Assembly: GCF_050916355.1 (NCBI RefSeq)
Contig: NZ_CP136946.1
Coordinates: 1,302,001 to 1,366,000 of the forward strand
DNA: 64,000 nt
From: Jeongeupia wiesaeckerbachi
Lineage (GTDB): Bacteria; Pseudomonadota; Gammaproteobacteria; Burkholderiales; Chitinibacteraceae
Direction: 5' to 3'
The notes under the pieces were generated by a model, which made no database searches, was not told the DNA's origin, and saw only the letters and a list, made by a program, of their open reading frames with translations. The number at the start of each line of letters is the position of its first letter. Positions within the stretch are counted from its first letter, which is position 1. A program made the translations under genes and the position numbers. Positions 8,234 through 20,720 of the stretch are shown piece by piece.

Positions 8234-8803
8234 TTACTTGGCAGCAGCAGCCGAAGCAGCCGAAGCGGCCTTCTTCGATTGAGCCTTTTGCACTGCCGAA
8301 GCGGTCGAAGCAGCCTTCTTGGCTTGCGCCTTTTGTGCAGCCGAAGCAGCCGAAGCGGCCTTCTTGGCTTGCGCCTTTTGTGCGGCCGAAGCAGCCGATG
8401 CGGCCTTCTTCGATTGAGCCTTTTGCACTGCCGAAGCGGTCGAAGCAGCCTTCTTAGCTTGCGCCTTTTGCGCAGCCGAAGCGGTCGAAGCAGCCTTCTT
8501 CGATTGAGCCTTTTGCGCTGCCGAAGCGGTCGAAGCAGCCTTCTTAGCTTGCGCCTTTTGTGCAGCCGAAGCGGTCGAAGCAGCCTTCTTAGCTTGAGCC
8601 TTTTGCGCGGCCGAAGCGGTCGAAGCAGCCTTCTTGGCTTGAGCCTTTTGTGCAGCCGAAGCAGTCGACGCGCTCTTCTTGTGAGCGTGCTTCTCAACCT
8701 TCACAGCCTTGACGCTGGACGCCGGCGAAGCGTCAGCAGCCATACCAGCAGCAGCAGCGGTAGCGAACACACCAGCGACGAGAACGGCGAGCAGTTTTTT
8801 CAT
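8234..8803 (-). CDS. Asr-like periplasmic Lys/Ala-rich repeat protein (acid shock type)
   Basis: 189 aa from the ATG at 8803 (GGAAA upstream). The signal peptide MKKLLAVLVAGVFATAAAAG is followed by a short spacer with SVKAVKVEKHAHKK. Residues 42-176 are nine 15-residue repeats of the type KKAASTASAAQKAQA, then a partial tenth. Position 15 alternates A/S, position 6 T/A and position 10 A/V. The QKAQA-KK core and signal peptide strongly recall E. coli acid shock protein Asr. The gene lies directly downstream of rstA-rstB and has an RstA-box match upstream, and in E. coli asr is an RstA target. Expected role: a basic periplasmic protein induced by acid. The repeat expansion is unusual. Confidence 0.6.
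   Translation of the reverse strand: MKKLLAVLVAGVFATAAAAGMAADASPASSVKAVKVEKHAHKKSASTASAAQKAQAKKAASTASAAQKAQAKKAASTASAAQKAQAKKAASTASAAQKAQSKKAASTASAAQKAQAKKAASTASAVQKAQSKKAASAASAAQKAQAKKAASAASAAQKAQAKKAASTASAVQKAQSKKAASAASAAAAK
8237..8680 (-). repeat. Tandem 45-bp coding repeats in the asr-like gene
   Basis: Nine full 45-bp units and one partial encode the KKAAS-type 15-mers. Units are highly similar at DNA level, so copy number may vary between strains. The frame is always kept because 45 is divisible by 3. Confidence 0.85.
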
Positions 8804-8849
8804 GATGATCAGTTTCCAAGTAAGAAGAACACGTCTTGTGTTGGAGGCG

Positions 8850-8911
8850 ATTATCAAAAAACTGGCTTACAGGGTCGATGCGCGCTTGGTAGCGACGTGT
8901 AACGCCGTGTA
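8850..8911 (-). promoter_or_regulatory. Candidate RstA-activated promoter of the asr-like gene
   Basis: On the minus strand TACACGGCGTTACA (8911-8898) matches the E. coli RstA box TACATNTNGTTACA at 10 of 12 fixed positions. On the plus strand it also appears as a direct repeat GTGTAACGCC GTGTACGCC, the tandem half-site form expected for an OmpR-family regulator. A GATAAT -10 element lies 42 bases downstream (8855-8850) with no good -35, as expected for an activated promoter. Confidence 0.55.
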
Positions 8912-8938
8912 CGCCGGCAAGAAAGCGGCGTGTCCGGG

Positions 8939-10240
8939 CTAGAGCTTGCCGGCGTCGCGCAGCGTGGTCGGCCAGGACAACACGAGGCGGGCGCCACCGA
9001 TGGGCGAGTCGTCGATGCGTACGTCGCCGCCGTGGCCGCGCATGATCATCGCGACAATGGCGAGGCCAAGGCCGAAACCGCCGCTGTCGCGGTTGCGGCT
9101 GCCTTCGAGGCGCTCGAACGCCTTGACCAGCCGTGCCCGCGCCTCTTCGGGAATGCCCGGGCCGTCGTCGTCGACGAACAGTTGCGCCATGCCGTCCTGC
9201 CACGCCAGCGTGACCTCGACCCGGCCGCCGCCGTAGCGGCGGGCGTTGCTGACGAGGTTGCCGAGGGCGCGCGACAGGTAATAACTATCGGCGGCCAGCC
9301 ATGGCGCCCTGACCGGCGTGGCATTGGTCAGCGGAATGGCATTGCCGGAGACGCTGAGCTCGTCGAGCTGGCGAGACAGCCACGGCAGGATTTCCAGCGG
9401 CTGCAGTTCCATCGTCAGCTTGCGTGCTTCAAGGCTTCGCAGCGTCAGCCATTCCTCGATCAGCGCATCGATATTGTCGAGGTCGCGCTCCATGCCGGCG
9501 GCGACGGCGGGCGTGTCGGCACCGGCCTTCAGTGCTTCGAGTCGGTAACGCAGCCGGGCCAGCGGCGTGCGCAGATCGTGCGAGATCGCGTCGATCATCG
9601 CCTGGCGGCTGGCGCTCAGTTCTTCGACATCGTGCGCCATCCGGTTGAAGGTCGCACCCAGCGGCGCCAGCGGCGAGGCCTCGTCGAGCGAGACGCGCAC
9701 GCTGAAATCGCCGGTGCCGACCTTGCGGCTCTGGCGGATCATCGCCAGCAGGTCGCGCCAGAAGGGCCGCAGCCACAGCCACGTCGGCAGGCCGAGCGCC
9801 AGGCACATCAGCGCCAGCGCGACGATGTCGGGCCAGGAGACGTTGTCGAGCTGTTCGAGGTAGGACACCGGGCCGAGGACGACCATCAGGTCGGTTTTCG
9901 GTATCCGGTGCAGGTACAGGCCGGCGTCGGCGACGAGGATGATGTCGCCCGAGGCGAGTGCCACGCGGTTGTCGGGGCTGAGCACATAGGCGTCGAGCGC
10001 TTCGACCTGCACCGGCACCGGCAGCGTGCCGCGCAATCGGCTGATTTCGTCGTGCCACAGCGATTGCGGCAGGTCGCCGAGTTCTTCCTCGATGATGGTG
10101 ATCGTCGACTGGAAGATGTCGGTCAGATAGCGCTCGTTGGTGCGCTCGATCATGTGCTTGTAGAACGAGCCGACCAGCAGCGCGGCGCCGAGGAAACAGA
10201 TGACGACGGTCAGGTAGAACCGGAGGAAAAGCTTGCGCAT
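8939..10240 (-). CDS. rstB: RstB-like sensor histidine kinase
   Basis: 433 aa from the ATG at 10240; longer in-frame starts run into the repeat region. It closely resembles E. coli RstB over its whole length: MRKLFLRFYL with a first TM (about 5-26), a periplasmic domain with LHRIPKTDLMVVLGPV, a second TM (about 138-156), WLRPFWRDL, a HAMP-like linker, the H-box SHDLRTPLARLRYR with His221, an N-box LGNLVSNARRYGGG and DDDGPGIP. It phosphorylates RstA. It lies 213 bp downstream of rstA with a hairpin repeat between, and its stop is next to the asr-like control region. Confidence 0.88.
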   Translation of the reverse strand: MRKLFLRFYLTVVICFLGAALLVGSFYKHMIERTNERYLTDIFQSTITIIEEELGDLPQSLWHDEISRLRGTLPVPVQVEALDAYVLSPDNRVALASGDIILVADAGLYLHRIPKTDLMVVLGPVSYLEQLDNVSWPDIVALALMCLALGLPTWLWLRPFWRDLLAMIRQSRKVGTGDFSVRVSLDEASPLAPLGATFNRMAHDVEELSASRQAMIDAISHDLRTPLARLRYRLEALKAGADTPAVAAGMERDLDNIDALIEEWLTLRSLEARKLTMELQPLEILPWLSRQLDELSVSGNAIPLTNATPVRAPWLAADSYYLSRALGNLVSNARRYGGGRVEVTLAWQDGMAQLFVDDDGPGIPEEARARLVKAFERLEGSRNRDSGGFGLGLAIVAMIMRGHGGDVRIDDSPIGGARLVLSWPTTLRDAGKL

Positions 10241-10329
10241 CGGGTTCCTAGCGCGAAGGTGGTGCGGCACGGTGAGGGACAAGCCGCGCCGGCATCGGAC
10301 GATGCGAGCCGGTGACCGGCGATGGGGCA

Positions 10330-10440
10330 TCGGAACGAGCGAGCCGGTTTGCAACAAGGAGGCAGCACCGCAGCAACCGGAATGGGCGTATGGCCCATGA
10401 GGACTGCGAGGCGCATCCGACGCAGTGGCAAGCCGGCGCA
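10330..10440 (-). repeat. Dispersed hairpin repeat, copy B
   Basis: Lies in the 213-bp gap between rstA and rstB. It carries GAGCGAGCC, GGCAGCACCGCAGC, CCGGA, a hairpin ATGGGC (10382-10387), loop GTATG, GCCCAT (10393-10398), then TGAGGACTGCGAGG. Compared with copy A the stem shows a compensatory G-C to A-T change. Nothing else is seen in this gap. Confidence 0.5.
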
Positions 10441-10453
10441 GCCGCCCGTGCCA

Positions 10454-11176
10454 CTACTCCTGCCACCAGATGTCGGTGGCGAAGAGATAACCCTTGTGAC
10501 GGATGGTCTTGATCTTGCGTGGTTCGTGCGGATCGTCGTCGAGCTTCTTTCTGAGCCGCGAGATCGCGACGTCGATGCTGCGGTCGAGGCCGTCGTAATC
10601 GATGCCGCGCAATTTCTTCAGCAGGTGATCGCGCGAGAGGATTTCGCCGGCATGGCTGGCCAGTTCCCACAGCAGATCGAAGTCGCCGGTCGACAGCCCC
10701 AGCGGCTCGCCCTGGTAGTTGGCGGTGCGGTTGCGCTGGTCGACGGTGAGCTTGCCGAAATTCAAGGTGCTGCGCTCGCCGGCGGCGGCCGGTGCGGCAG
10801 TCAGCGACGTGGTCGGCGTGCTGCGCAGATGGGCGCGGATGCGCGCCAGCAGCACCGCCGGCGGCGTGGTCTTGACGACGTAGTCCGACGCGCCGATTTC
10901 GAAGCCGAGAATCTGGTTCATGTCGCTGTTGAGCGAGGTCAGGATCACCACCGGGCCGGTGTAGAACTCGCGCAGCTCGCGGCAGAGGGTCAGGCCGTCC
11001 TTGCCGGGCAGCATGACGTCGAGTAGTACCAGTGCCGGCGGATCGGCGCGGACGCGCTCGATGACATCGTTGCCGTCGGCAACGTGGTCGACGTCGAATT
11101 CGAATGAACGCAGGAAGCCGCCGATCAGCCCGGCGAGTTCGAGATCGTCTTCGACGAACAGGATGGTTTGGGTCAT
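10454..11176 (-). CDS. rstA: RstA-like OmpR-family response regulator
   Basis: 240 aa. Receiver domain with the acidic pair in FVEDDLEL, phospho-acceptor Asp53 in LLDVMLPGKDGLT and DYVVKTTPPAVLLARIRAHL, which is almost identical to E. coli RstA. It has a C-terminal winged helix (LLWELASHAGEILSRD; YDGLDRSIDVAISRLRKKL). It pairs with the downstream rstB. Likely targets include the neighbouring asr-like gene (see the candidate RstA box). It follows the pel operon on the same strand with a 61-bp gap, so read-through from pel is possible. Confidence 0.9.
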   Translation of the reverse strand: MTQTILFVEDDLELAGLIGGFLRSFEFDVDHVADGNDVIERVRADPPALVLLDVMLPGKDGLTLCRELREFYTGPVVILTSLNSDMNQILGFEIGASDYVVKTTPPAVLLARIRAHLRSTPTTSLTAAPAAAGERSTLNFGKLTVDQRNRTANYQGEPLGLSTGDFDLLWELASHAGEILSRDHLLKKLRGIDYDGLDRSIDVAISRLRKKLDDDPHEPRKIKTIRHKGYLFATDIWWQE

Positions 11177-11195
11177 GCAAAAATCCTTGCGGCCG

Positions 11196-11211
11196 CCGGC
11201 CTGACGGCCGG
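11196..11211 (-). terminator. Weak hairpin after the pel operon
   Basis: CCGGCC, loop TGAC, GGCCGG in the 61-bp gap between pelG and rstA. There is no clear T-run on the minus strand, so termination may be incomplete. Confidence 0.3.
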
Positions 11212-11237
11212 GTCGGCGGGATGCGTGTGCTCCGAGT

Positions 11238-12608
11238 TTACCGCAGCATGAAGGTTTCGTACTCGAGCCGCTCGAGCTTGCGGTTGAGCAGCAGCAGGCC
11301 GACCGTCACGCACAGCAGCAGCGACAATGCGAAGCCGTAGCCGTACCAGCTTGAACCGAGCTGGATCGATACCCAGCTGAGCACGGCGTTGGCAAGGACG
11401 AACAATGCCGTCAGGCCGAGGACGATGCGTCGCGCATCGAGGTAGAAGAACACGTTCAAAACCGCCAGCAAGGCCACCTGTAGGCCGGCGGCGAAGACGT
11501 CGACGTAGAGCAGCGGCAGATAGAGCGGCGACAGGCCGAGCCAGGCGAAGATTTCACCGGCGAGCATATAGGTGACCAGCATTGCCAGCCCCTGGATCTT
11601 GGCGATCTCGGCCAGGCCCTGGCGGATCGAAAACACCATCTCGTTGCGGTAGGTTTCCAGTTGCTCGAGCGAACCGCCTTCGCGCACCGCGTCGAAAAAG
11701 CGGTTGTAGTAATCGACGAAGTCGGTCTCGATCCGCACCAGGAAGACCGCCATGCCGGGAATGATCGACAGGTAGGCGATGAAGATCGGGAAGTCGTAGA
11801 TCGGCGAGGCGCGCAAGGGGCCGATCACGCTCTGACTGGTGCTCGGGTCGATCCAGAAGATGAACTTGTCGATCCAGATGCCGAGGTTGTAGAACAACCC
11901 GGTGAGCACCAGCGCCGGATACATCCGGCCACGGCGCATGAACTGCAGCGAGATCAGCCGTTCGGACGGGTAGTGCTGCCAGACCAGAAACCACAGCCCG
12001 CCGGCCAGCAGCGCGTGCCCGGCGACAAAGCCCGCGAGCAGGCCTTCGAGCCCCCACGGGCGCAGCCACAATGCGATGAGCACCGTCGTGCCATAGCCGA
12101 GCGCGAACAGCAGCACGATAGACAGATAGCGCTTCATCCCCGAGAGGAAGACCGCGGCGATCCAGATCAGGCACAGCAGTACGAAGCCGTTGAACATCAA
12201 CAGCCGGTAGCCGAGCGGCTCGTCGGCAAAGGCGGTGAAGCACAGTACCAGCGCCAGCGTGCCGGCGACGATCAGCGTGACGAACTGCGCGCCGACGAAG
12301 CTCGGCAGGACGTGGTGGTCGTGCTTCTGATACAGCCGGTCGGCAATGTAGCGGGTGAACGCCAGCTGCAGCGGTCCGGTCACGATCAGGCTGGTCGCCA
12401 AGAGATAGGTGACCGAGACCTGGAACTGTTCGATCGCGATCTTCGGGACGACGACCGACAGGCTCAGCAGACCGATCAGCTGGACGCCGATGATCGACAG
12501 GATCCACGGCCCGGCGCTGATCAGCCCGGCGTAGGCATAGGCCTGTAGCTGGCCGAGATAGCTGTCGCGCCGCAGCAGCTTGCGTAGTTCAAAGCCGATA
12601 CCCGCCAT
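11238..12608 (-). CDS. pelG: Pel polysaccharide inner-membrane transporter PelG
   Basis: 456 aa from the ATG at 12608, which shares one base with the pelF stop (TGATG). It starts MAGIGFELRKLLRRDSYLG and has about 12 hydrophobic helices, the Wzx/MATE-like pattern of PelG, with YASP-type flanks such as SPIYDFPIFIAYLSIIPGM in the middle. It is thought to work with PelD, PelE and PelF to pass the polymer across the inner membrane. Last gene of pelABCDEFG. Confidence 0.93.
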   Translation of the reverse strand: MAGIGFELRKLLRRDSYLGQLQAYAYAGLISAGPWILSIIGVQLIGLLSLSVVVPKIAIEQFQVSVTYLLATSLIVTGPLQLAFTRYIADRLYQKHDHHVLPSFVGAQFVTLIVAGTLALVLCFTAFADEPLGYRLLMFNGFVLLCLIWIAAVFLSGMKRYLSIVLLFALGYGTTVLIALWLRPWGLEGLLAGFVAGHALLAGGLWFLVWQHYPSERLISLQFMRRGRMYPALVLTGLFYNLGIWIDKFIFWIDPSTSQSVIGPLRASPIYDFPIFIAYLSIIPGMAVFLVRIETDFVDYYNRFFDAVREGGSLEQLETYRNEMVFSIRQGLAEIAKIQGLAMLVTYMLAGEIFAWLGLSPLYLPLLYVDVFAAGLQVALLAVLNVFFYLDARRIVLGLTALFVLANAVLSWVSIQLGSSWYGYGFALSLLLCVTVGLLLLNRKLERLEYETFMLR

Positions 12609-14128
12609 CAGACTGTCTCCGTGGCAAAGGCAGGGCCGTACAGTTTGCGGTAGCTGGCGAACATCTGCGACTGGGTGTAATAGCGCTCGACCCGGGCGAT
12701 GCCGGCGGCCTGCGCGGCATGCCAGTTCGCGGGTTCGAGCAGTTCGATGGCGGCGTCGGCCAGTGCCTGCGGGTCGGCGACGCCGACGACGCGACCGGAT
12801 GCGCCGAGCGCCTCGTCGTCTGCGCCATGGCCGTAGACCAGCTGGCGGCAGGAGCCGACGTCGGTGGTGACTGCGGGCACGCCAGCGGCGTAACCCTCGA
12901 GCAGCACCAGGGGCAGCGCCTCGGAAATCGAACTGAGCACGACGACGCCGATTTTCGGCAGCAAGGCATCGATGCGCTGAAAACCGAGGAAGCGCACCTT
13001 GTCGGCCAGGCCCAGGCTGACGGTGAGTTCGCGGCATTCCTGCGCGTATTCGGGCGCCTCGTCTTCGGGGCCGGCGATCCATGCTTCGGCGTCGGGTCGA
13101 CGGTTGACGACGGTGCGCATCGCACGGATGAAGGTCTTGATGTCCTTGATCGGCACGACCCGGCCGATCAGGCACAGCACCGGCGGAATCGCGTCGCTAC
13201 GCTGCGCGCGCAGCGGCGCCAATCGCGCCAGATCGATGCCGTTGGGAATCGAGCTGGTGCGCGCGGTATCGGCGCCATCGCGAACCTGCCGCAAGCGGTT
13301 GGCCTCGTACAAGGCGACGATGTCGTCGGCGGCGCGATAGCACTGGCGGCCGAGCTGTTCGAAGAAGCGGATCCACAGTTCGCGGAAGTAGCCGATCCGG
13401 CTGGCCTCGCGCTCGAAGACGTTGCGGTTGTCGCGGATCCACTCGCTCTGATACAGGTCGATCTTGCGTTCCTTGGTGTAGATGCCGTGCTCGGACAACA
13501 GCAGGCGCGCGCCGGTCCGGTGTTTGAGCAGCGCGCCGAGAAAGCCGGCGTAGCCGGTCGAGACGCTGTGGTAAAGCCGTGCCGGCGGCAGCTTCGCCGC
13601 GAGTTCGGCGAGCAGCCAGACCGGCGCATGCATCGCCCTGATCGTCCAGAAGTAGTCGACGAAGGACGGGTCGGTCGAGTGCTGGCGGTACTGGTTGCAG
13701 ATGAAGTCCCAGGCGGCTTCGCTGTAGAGGAAATCGCGGCGGCTCATCAGCCCGTTGAACAGCCGCTCCAGCATGCGCTCGACCGCCTCGGGCGAGGTGT
13801 CCAGGTTGTTGGGGGAACGGAAGTGCGCGTGCGCCTTGGCGATGACGTCGAATTCGGCAGCGTCGCCACGGTGGGCGCGTGGCCGTTCGTTGTGCTGGCT
13901 ATCGTGCAGGAAATGGCTGGTCAGCCAGGCGACGTTCTCGGGCAGCGGATACTTCATTTCGCCGTAGTCTTCGCGGCGGCTGCCGAGGAAGACGATGCCG
14001 AATTGCAGCTCGGGAAAGCCGCGGATGATCTGGTTGACCCAGCTCGAAACGCCGCCGCTGACATAGGGGAAGGTGCCTTCGAGCAACAGGCAGACGTCGA
14101 CGGGCCGTGTCGGATGGTCGGTGGTCAT
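12608..14128 (-). CDS. pelF: Pel polysaccharide glycosyltransferase PelF
   Basis: 506 aa. A cytosolic GT4-family glycosyltransferase expected to polymerise the Pel sugar. Characteristic segments are EGTFPYVSGGVSSWVNQ, LLLSEHGIYTKERK, GRVVPIKDIKTFIRAM and SISEALPLVLLEGYAAG, which holds the nucleotide-sugar binding glutamates. It overlaps pelE by 4 bp and pelG by 1 bp. Confidence 0.95.
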   Translation of the reverse strand: MTTDHPTRPVDVCLLLEGTFPYVSGGVSSWVNQIIRGFPELQFGIVFLGSRREDYGEMKYPLPENVAWLTSHFLHDSQHNERPRAHRGDAAEFDVIAKAHAHFRSPNNLDTSPEAVERMLERLFNGLMSRRDFLYSEAAWDFICNQYRQHSTDPSFVDYFWTIRAMHAPVWLLAELAAKLPPARLYHSVSTGYAGFLGALLKHRTGARLLLSEHGIYTKERKIDLYQSEWIRDNRNVFEREASRIGYFRELWIRFFEQLGRQCYRAADDIVALYEANRLRQVRDGADTARTSSIPNGIDLARLAPLRAQRSDAIPPVLCLIGRVVPIKDIKTFIRAMRTVVNRRPDAEAWIAGPEDEAPEYAQECRELTVSLGLADKVRFLGFQRIDALLPKIGVVVLSSISEALPLVLLEGYAAGVPAVTTDVGSCRQLVYGHGADDEALGASGRVVGVADPQALADAAIELLEPANWHAAQAAGIARVERYYTQSQMFASYRKLYGPAFATETV

Positions 14129-15102
14129 CGGCGGCTCCAGTAGCGGACGACGGGCTGCAGCGTGTCGTTGACGTGCAGCGGATTGAGACTGGGGAACAGC
14201 GCGCGCATCGCGCTGAAATCACGCCGGGCGTAGGCCAGTTCGGCCAGATAGGGAATCAGCTTCACATGCGGATAGCCGAGGATGCTGGCGGTGCCGAAGG
14301 CATCGCCGGCTTCGCCGAGCCGCTCGCCCAGCAGCGCGAACTTGCCGCGCAGCATCCACAGGTCCGGTTCGCGCGGTGCAGCCTCCAGTGCTTCGTCCAG
14401 ATAGCGGGCAACCTCGCCGGCGGCAAACTGGCGTACGTCGCCCTGTGCGAGATCGTGGTAGATCAGCTCCCAGTACAGGAAGGCCAGCGCACGCGCGGCG
14501 CTGGGATCACCATCACGATAACGTTCGAGTGCGGCGTTGATCTGGCTGTCGAGGCGTTTCTCTTCGCGCTCGAGCATGCCGTAGGCCAGCAGCCGCAGGT
14601 CTTCCTCCGGATCGTCGAGCAGGTCGCGCAGCAGCTCGCTGGCATGGCGGATCGGCATCGACTTGAGCGTCAGCAGCGCCGACAGCCTGGCCTCGGGCCG
14701 GGTATGCGGATCGACCAGACGCATCCGTACGCCACCCATGCCGTAGCTGATCGCGCTGCGGTTGCGCGAGGTGAACACCGGCGCGGGCAGCACCCGGAAC
14801 GGCGGCGGCAGCTGCGGGCGCCGGCTGCGCGTACCGAGCCAGGCGGCCAGGCTGAATACCGGCACGCCCAGCGCCGGCAGGAACAGTGCCGCCAAACCGA
14901 GCAGCGCCAGCGTCAGTCGCAGCGGCCGGCGTTGCGGCGGCGGCAGCAGCCACCATGCCAGGGCGATTTCGGCGACGCCGATCGCAGCGTGCGTCAGCAG
15001 CACCGGCGCCAGCGGCCGTGCACCGTGGACGCTGGCGATCAGCAACGTCAAGTTCAGCGCCGGCAACACCAGCCAGAGCAGCAATCCGGCCAGCACGCTC
15101 AC
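14125..15102 (-). CDS. pelE: Pel biosynthesis membrane protein PelE
   Basis: 325 aa with a GTG start (GTGA overlaps the pelD stop). Two to three hydrophobic segments lie in the first ~105 residues, followed by a cytoplasmic helical TPR-like domain (ERYRDGDPSAARALAFLYW; PREPDLWMLRGKFALLGE). This is the architecture of PelE, which bridges PelD, PelF and PelG at the inner membrane. Confidence 0.88.
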   Translation of the reverse strand: MSVLAGLLLWLVLPALNLTLLIASVHGARPLAPVLLTHAAIGVAEIALAWWLLPPPQRRPLRLTLALLGLAALFLPALGVPVFSLAAWLGTRSRRPQLPPPFRVLPAPVFTSRNRSAISYGMGGVRMRLVDPHTRPEARLSALLTLKSMPIRHASELLRDLLDDPEEDLRLLAYGMLEREEKRLDSQINAALERYRDGDPSAARALAFLYWELIYHDLAQGDVRQFAAGEVARYLDEALEAAPREPDLWMLRGKFALLGERLGEAGDAFGTASILGYPHVKLIPYLAELAYARRDFSAMRALFPSLNPLHVNDTLQPVVRYWSRR

Positions 15103-16445
15103 GCTTCGGCCTTTTCCGGCTTGAGCGGTTCAAGCGCACGGTTTTCGCGCAGCAGCCCTTGCAGCTGGATCCAGGCGTCGGCCTTGGTCAGCTCGACGCA
15201 GTGGTAGCTGAATCCGGCCTGCAGCGGTGCTTTGCCGAAGCGTTCCTGCAGCAGGGTCTCGATCCGCGCGACGTAGCCTTCGATGACGCGCGCCGTCGAC
15301 AGCGGCATCAGCGTGATCAGTGCCCGCGTCGGTCTGTCCTGCAGGACCCAGGTCTGATCGAGGCCGCGCTGTGCACGCAGGACGGCGTTGAAAATGTCAT
15401 GCTGTTGGGCGCTGTGGCGGAAGAACTGTACGACGATGGAGCTGGTCAGCCCGCTTTCGCGCTGGACGCGCTGCAGGTTGAAGACCTCGTAGGCAAAGCT
15501 GGCCGGGCAATCCGGCAGCGCTTCAAGCAAGGGGGCAGCCAGTTCACGGACCGATACCTGCTCGGCGTAGTACGCCGACAGTACCGAAATCATCTGCAGC
15601 GTATCGTCGTTGAGCGCGAAAAACGGCATGCGCTTGATCGCCAGCACGCCGATCTGCGCGCCGATGCTGTTGCGCAGCGGCAAGGCGACCAGCAATTCGG
15701 TGTCGGCCGTTTGCAGCGCGTCGGTCTGCACATGGCACAGCGTTCGACGGCTGATGGCGTAAACCAGTAGCGCGTCCTTGCAGTCGTAGTTGTCGTCGCT
15801 GCCGATCAGCGCGACCGGGTCGTGGACGAGTTCGCCGTTGTGCCATTCGAACAGTGCCGCGGATTCGAGCTGGCAGAACTGCGCCATGAAATCGAGGAAC
15901 GATTGCGCGACCGGCAGGTTGCCCTGGCCGTGGTGTGCGTCGAGCAGTTCGCGCAGTCGCGCCAGCGCGTCGCGCAGCGTCACCGGGCGGCTGATCAGGT
16001 TCTGTTCGAGCCTTTCGTGCGACAGGCGCAACAGGTGATGCTGGCGCGCCAGCCGGTCGAGGCGCTCGTCGATGTAGCGGTTGAGCTCCTCGACCCGGCG
16101 CACGCGGGTGCGCCAGATGCCGCTGTATTCACCGGCGATCATCGTCATGATCAGTCCGCCGATGAAATACGCTGCCGGCACCGGCTGATCATGCGCCAGC
16201 AGCAGCCAGCCGAGCAGCAGCACGGCCGCCGCGCTCAGCCCCGGCAGCATGCCGTAGCGCAGCGCGACCAAGAGCGGGATCAGCCACAGCCACGGAAACG
16301 GTGCGCCGACGCCGAAGGGATCGCCGGGCGAGACCCAATGCCCGAGCGCCAGCGCGGCCGCCGGCATGCCCAGCGCTTCGGCCCAGTGCCACCCGTGCAG
16401 GCGCGCCTGGGTGAGATGGGCCTGCCAGTTAGCGAGTTTCAGCAC
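15099..16445 (-). CDS. pelD: c-di-GMP receptor PelD
   Basis: 448 aa, GTG start. Four N-terminal membrane helices (about 25-105), a short coiled coil, a GAF domain and a degenerate GGDEF domain without GGDEF catalytic residues. The inhibitory-site motif RxxD is kept as RGLD (R360-D363), close to the position of R367/D370 in P. aeruginosa PelD, so c-di-GMP binding is likely retained. It activates Pel production after transcription. Overlaps pelC by 17 bp and pelE by 4 bp. Confidence 0.92.
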   Translation of the reverse strand: MLKLANWQAHLTQARLHGWHWAEALGMPAAALALGHWVSPGDPFGVGAPFPWLWLIPLLVALRYGMLPGLSAAAVLLLGWLLLAHDQPVPAAYFIGGLIMTMIAGEYSGIWRTRVRRVEELNRYIDERLDRLARQHHLLRLSHERLEQNLISRPVTLRDALARLRELLDAHHGQGNLPVAQSFLDFMAQFCQLESAALFEWHNGELVHDPVALIGSDDNYDCKDALLVYAISRRTLCHVQTDALQTADTELLVALPLRNSIGAQIGVLAIKRMPFFALNDDTLQMISVLSAYYAEQVSVRELAAPLLEALPDCPASFAYEVFNLQRVQRESGLTSSIVVQFFRHSAQQHDIFNAVLRAQRGLDQTWVLQDRPTRALITLMPLSTARVIEGYVARIETLLQERFGKAPLQAGFSYHCVELTKADAWIQLQGLLRENRALEPLKPEKAEA

Positions 16446-16992
16446 CCGTGTTCTCCGACAGCGGCAGACCGTTGACGATGTCGCGCATCAGCTTCTGCGC
16501 AACGGCGGCGAGGCTTTCGCGCGAAAAGCCGCTTTTGCCGCCGACGCCGCTCCAGACGACCTGGCCGGTTTGCAGGTCCCAGACGGTCAGGCTCAGCCCT
16601 ACCGCCGGCTCGCCGTCGACGCCAACCTTGTAGCGCCATTCATCGACGCTGCCGCCGATGGCGTAACGCAATCCTTCGTCCTTGGCCCAGCTGCGGGCGG
16701 CGTCGAGCGTCGCGCGTTCGTCCGGCGCCAGCATCGTTTCCTTCGACAGGCTGGTCGGATAGGGGCGCAGGTCGGCGACACCGCGCTGGTGCAACAGCGG
16801 CTGCAGGATGGATTCGGCGCGCAGACCGGCCAGTGGTGTTTCGGTGTGGTTGACGATGGGCAGCATCGCCCATTGTGCCTTGGCCGGCAGCGGGGCGCTC
16901 TTCGAGACATCGATGACGGCGCAGCCGGACAGCGCCAGCAGCAGGCACAGCGAGGCCAGTCGGCCGATCAGCGAGGGAGTGGGTCTTTGCAT
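16429..16992 (-). CDS. pelC: Outer-membrane lipoprotein PelC
   Basis: 187 aa from the ATG at 16992, which has AAGAGG seven bases upstream; the ATG five codons earlier has none. Lipoprotein signal with lipobox LALSGC (Cys24). The mature part matches PelC, which forms a dodecameric ring guiding cationic Pel to the PelB channel (WAMLPIVNHTETPLAG; WDLQTGQVVWSG). Confidence 0.9.
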   Translation of the reverse strand: MQRPTPSLIGRLASLCLLLALSGCAVIDVSKSAPLPAKAQWAMLPIVNHTETPLAGLRAESILQPLLHQRGVADLRPYPTSLSKETMLAPDERATLDAARSWAKDEGLRYAIGGSVDEWRYKVGVDGEPAVGLSLTVWDLQTGQVVWSGVGGKSGFSRESLAAVAQKLMRDIVNGLPLSENTGAETR

Positions 16993-17036
16993 GATGATCC
17001 TCTTCATTGTTTAGATTCGTCGTGCTGCGTCGGGGG

Positions 17037-20720
<3,684 letters not shown>

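Noticed and set aside
8930..10315. 461-codon plus-strand frame opposite rstB
   Set aside because: Antisense shadow of a confidently recognised kinase.
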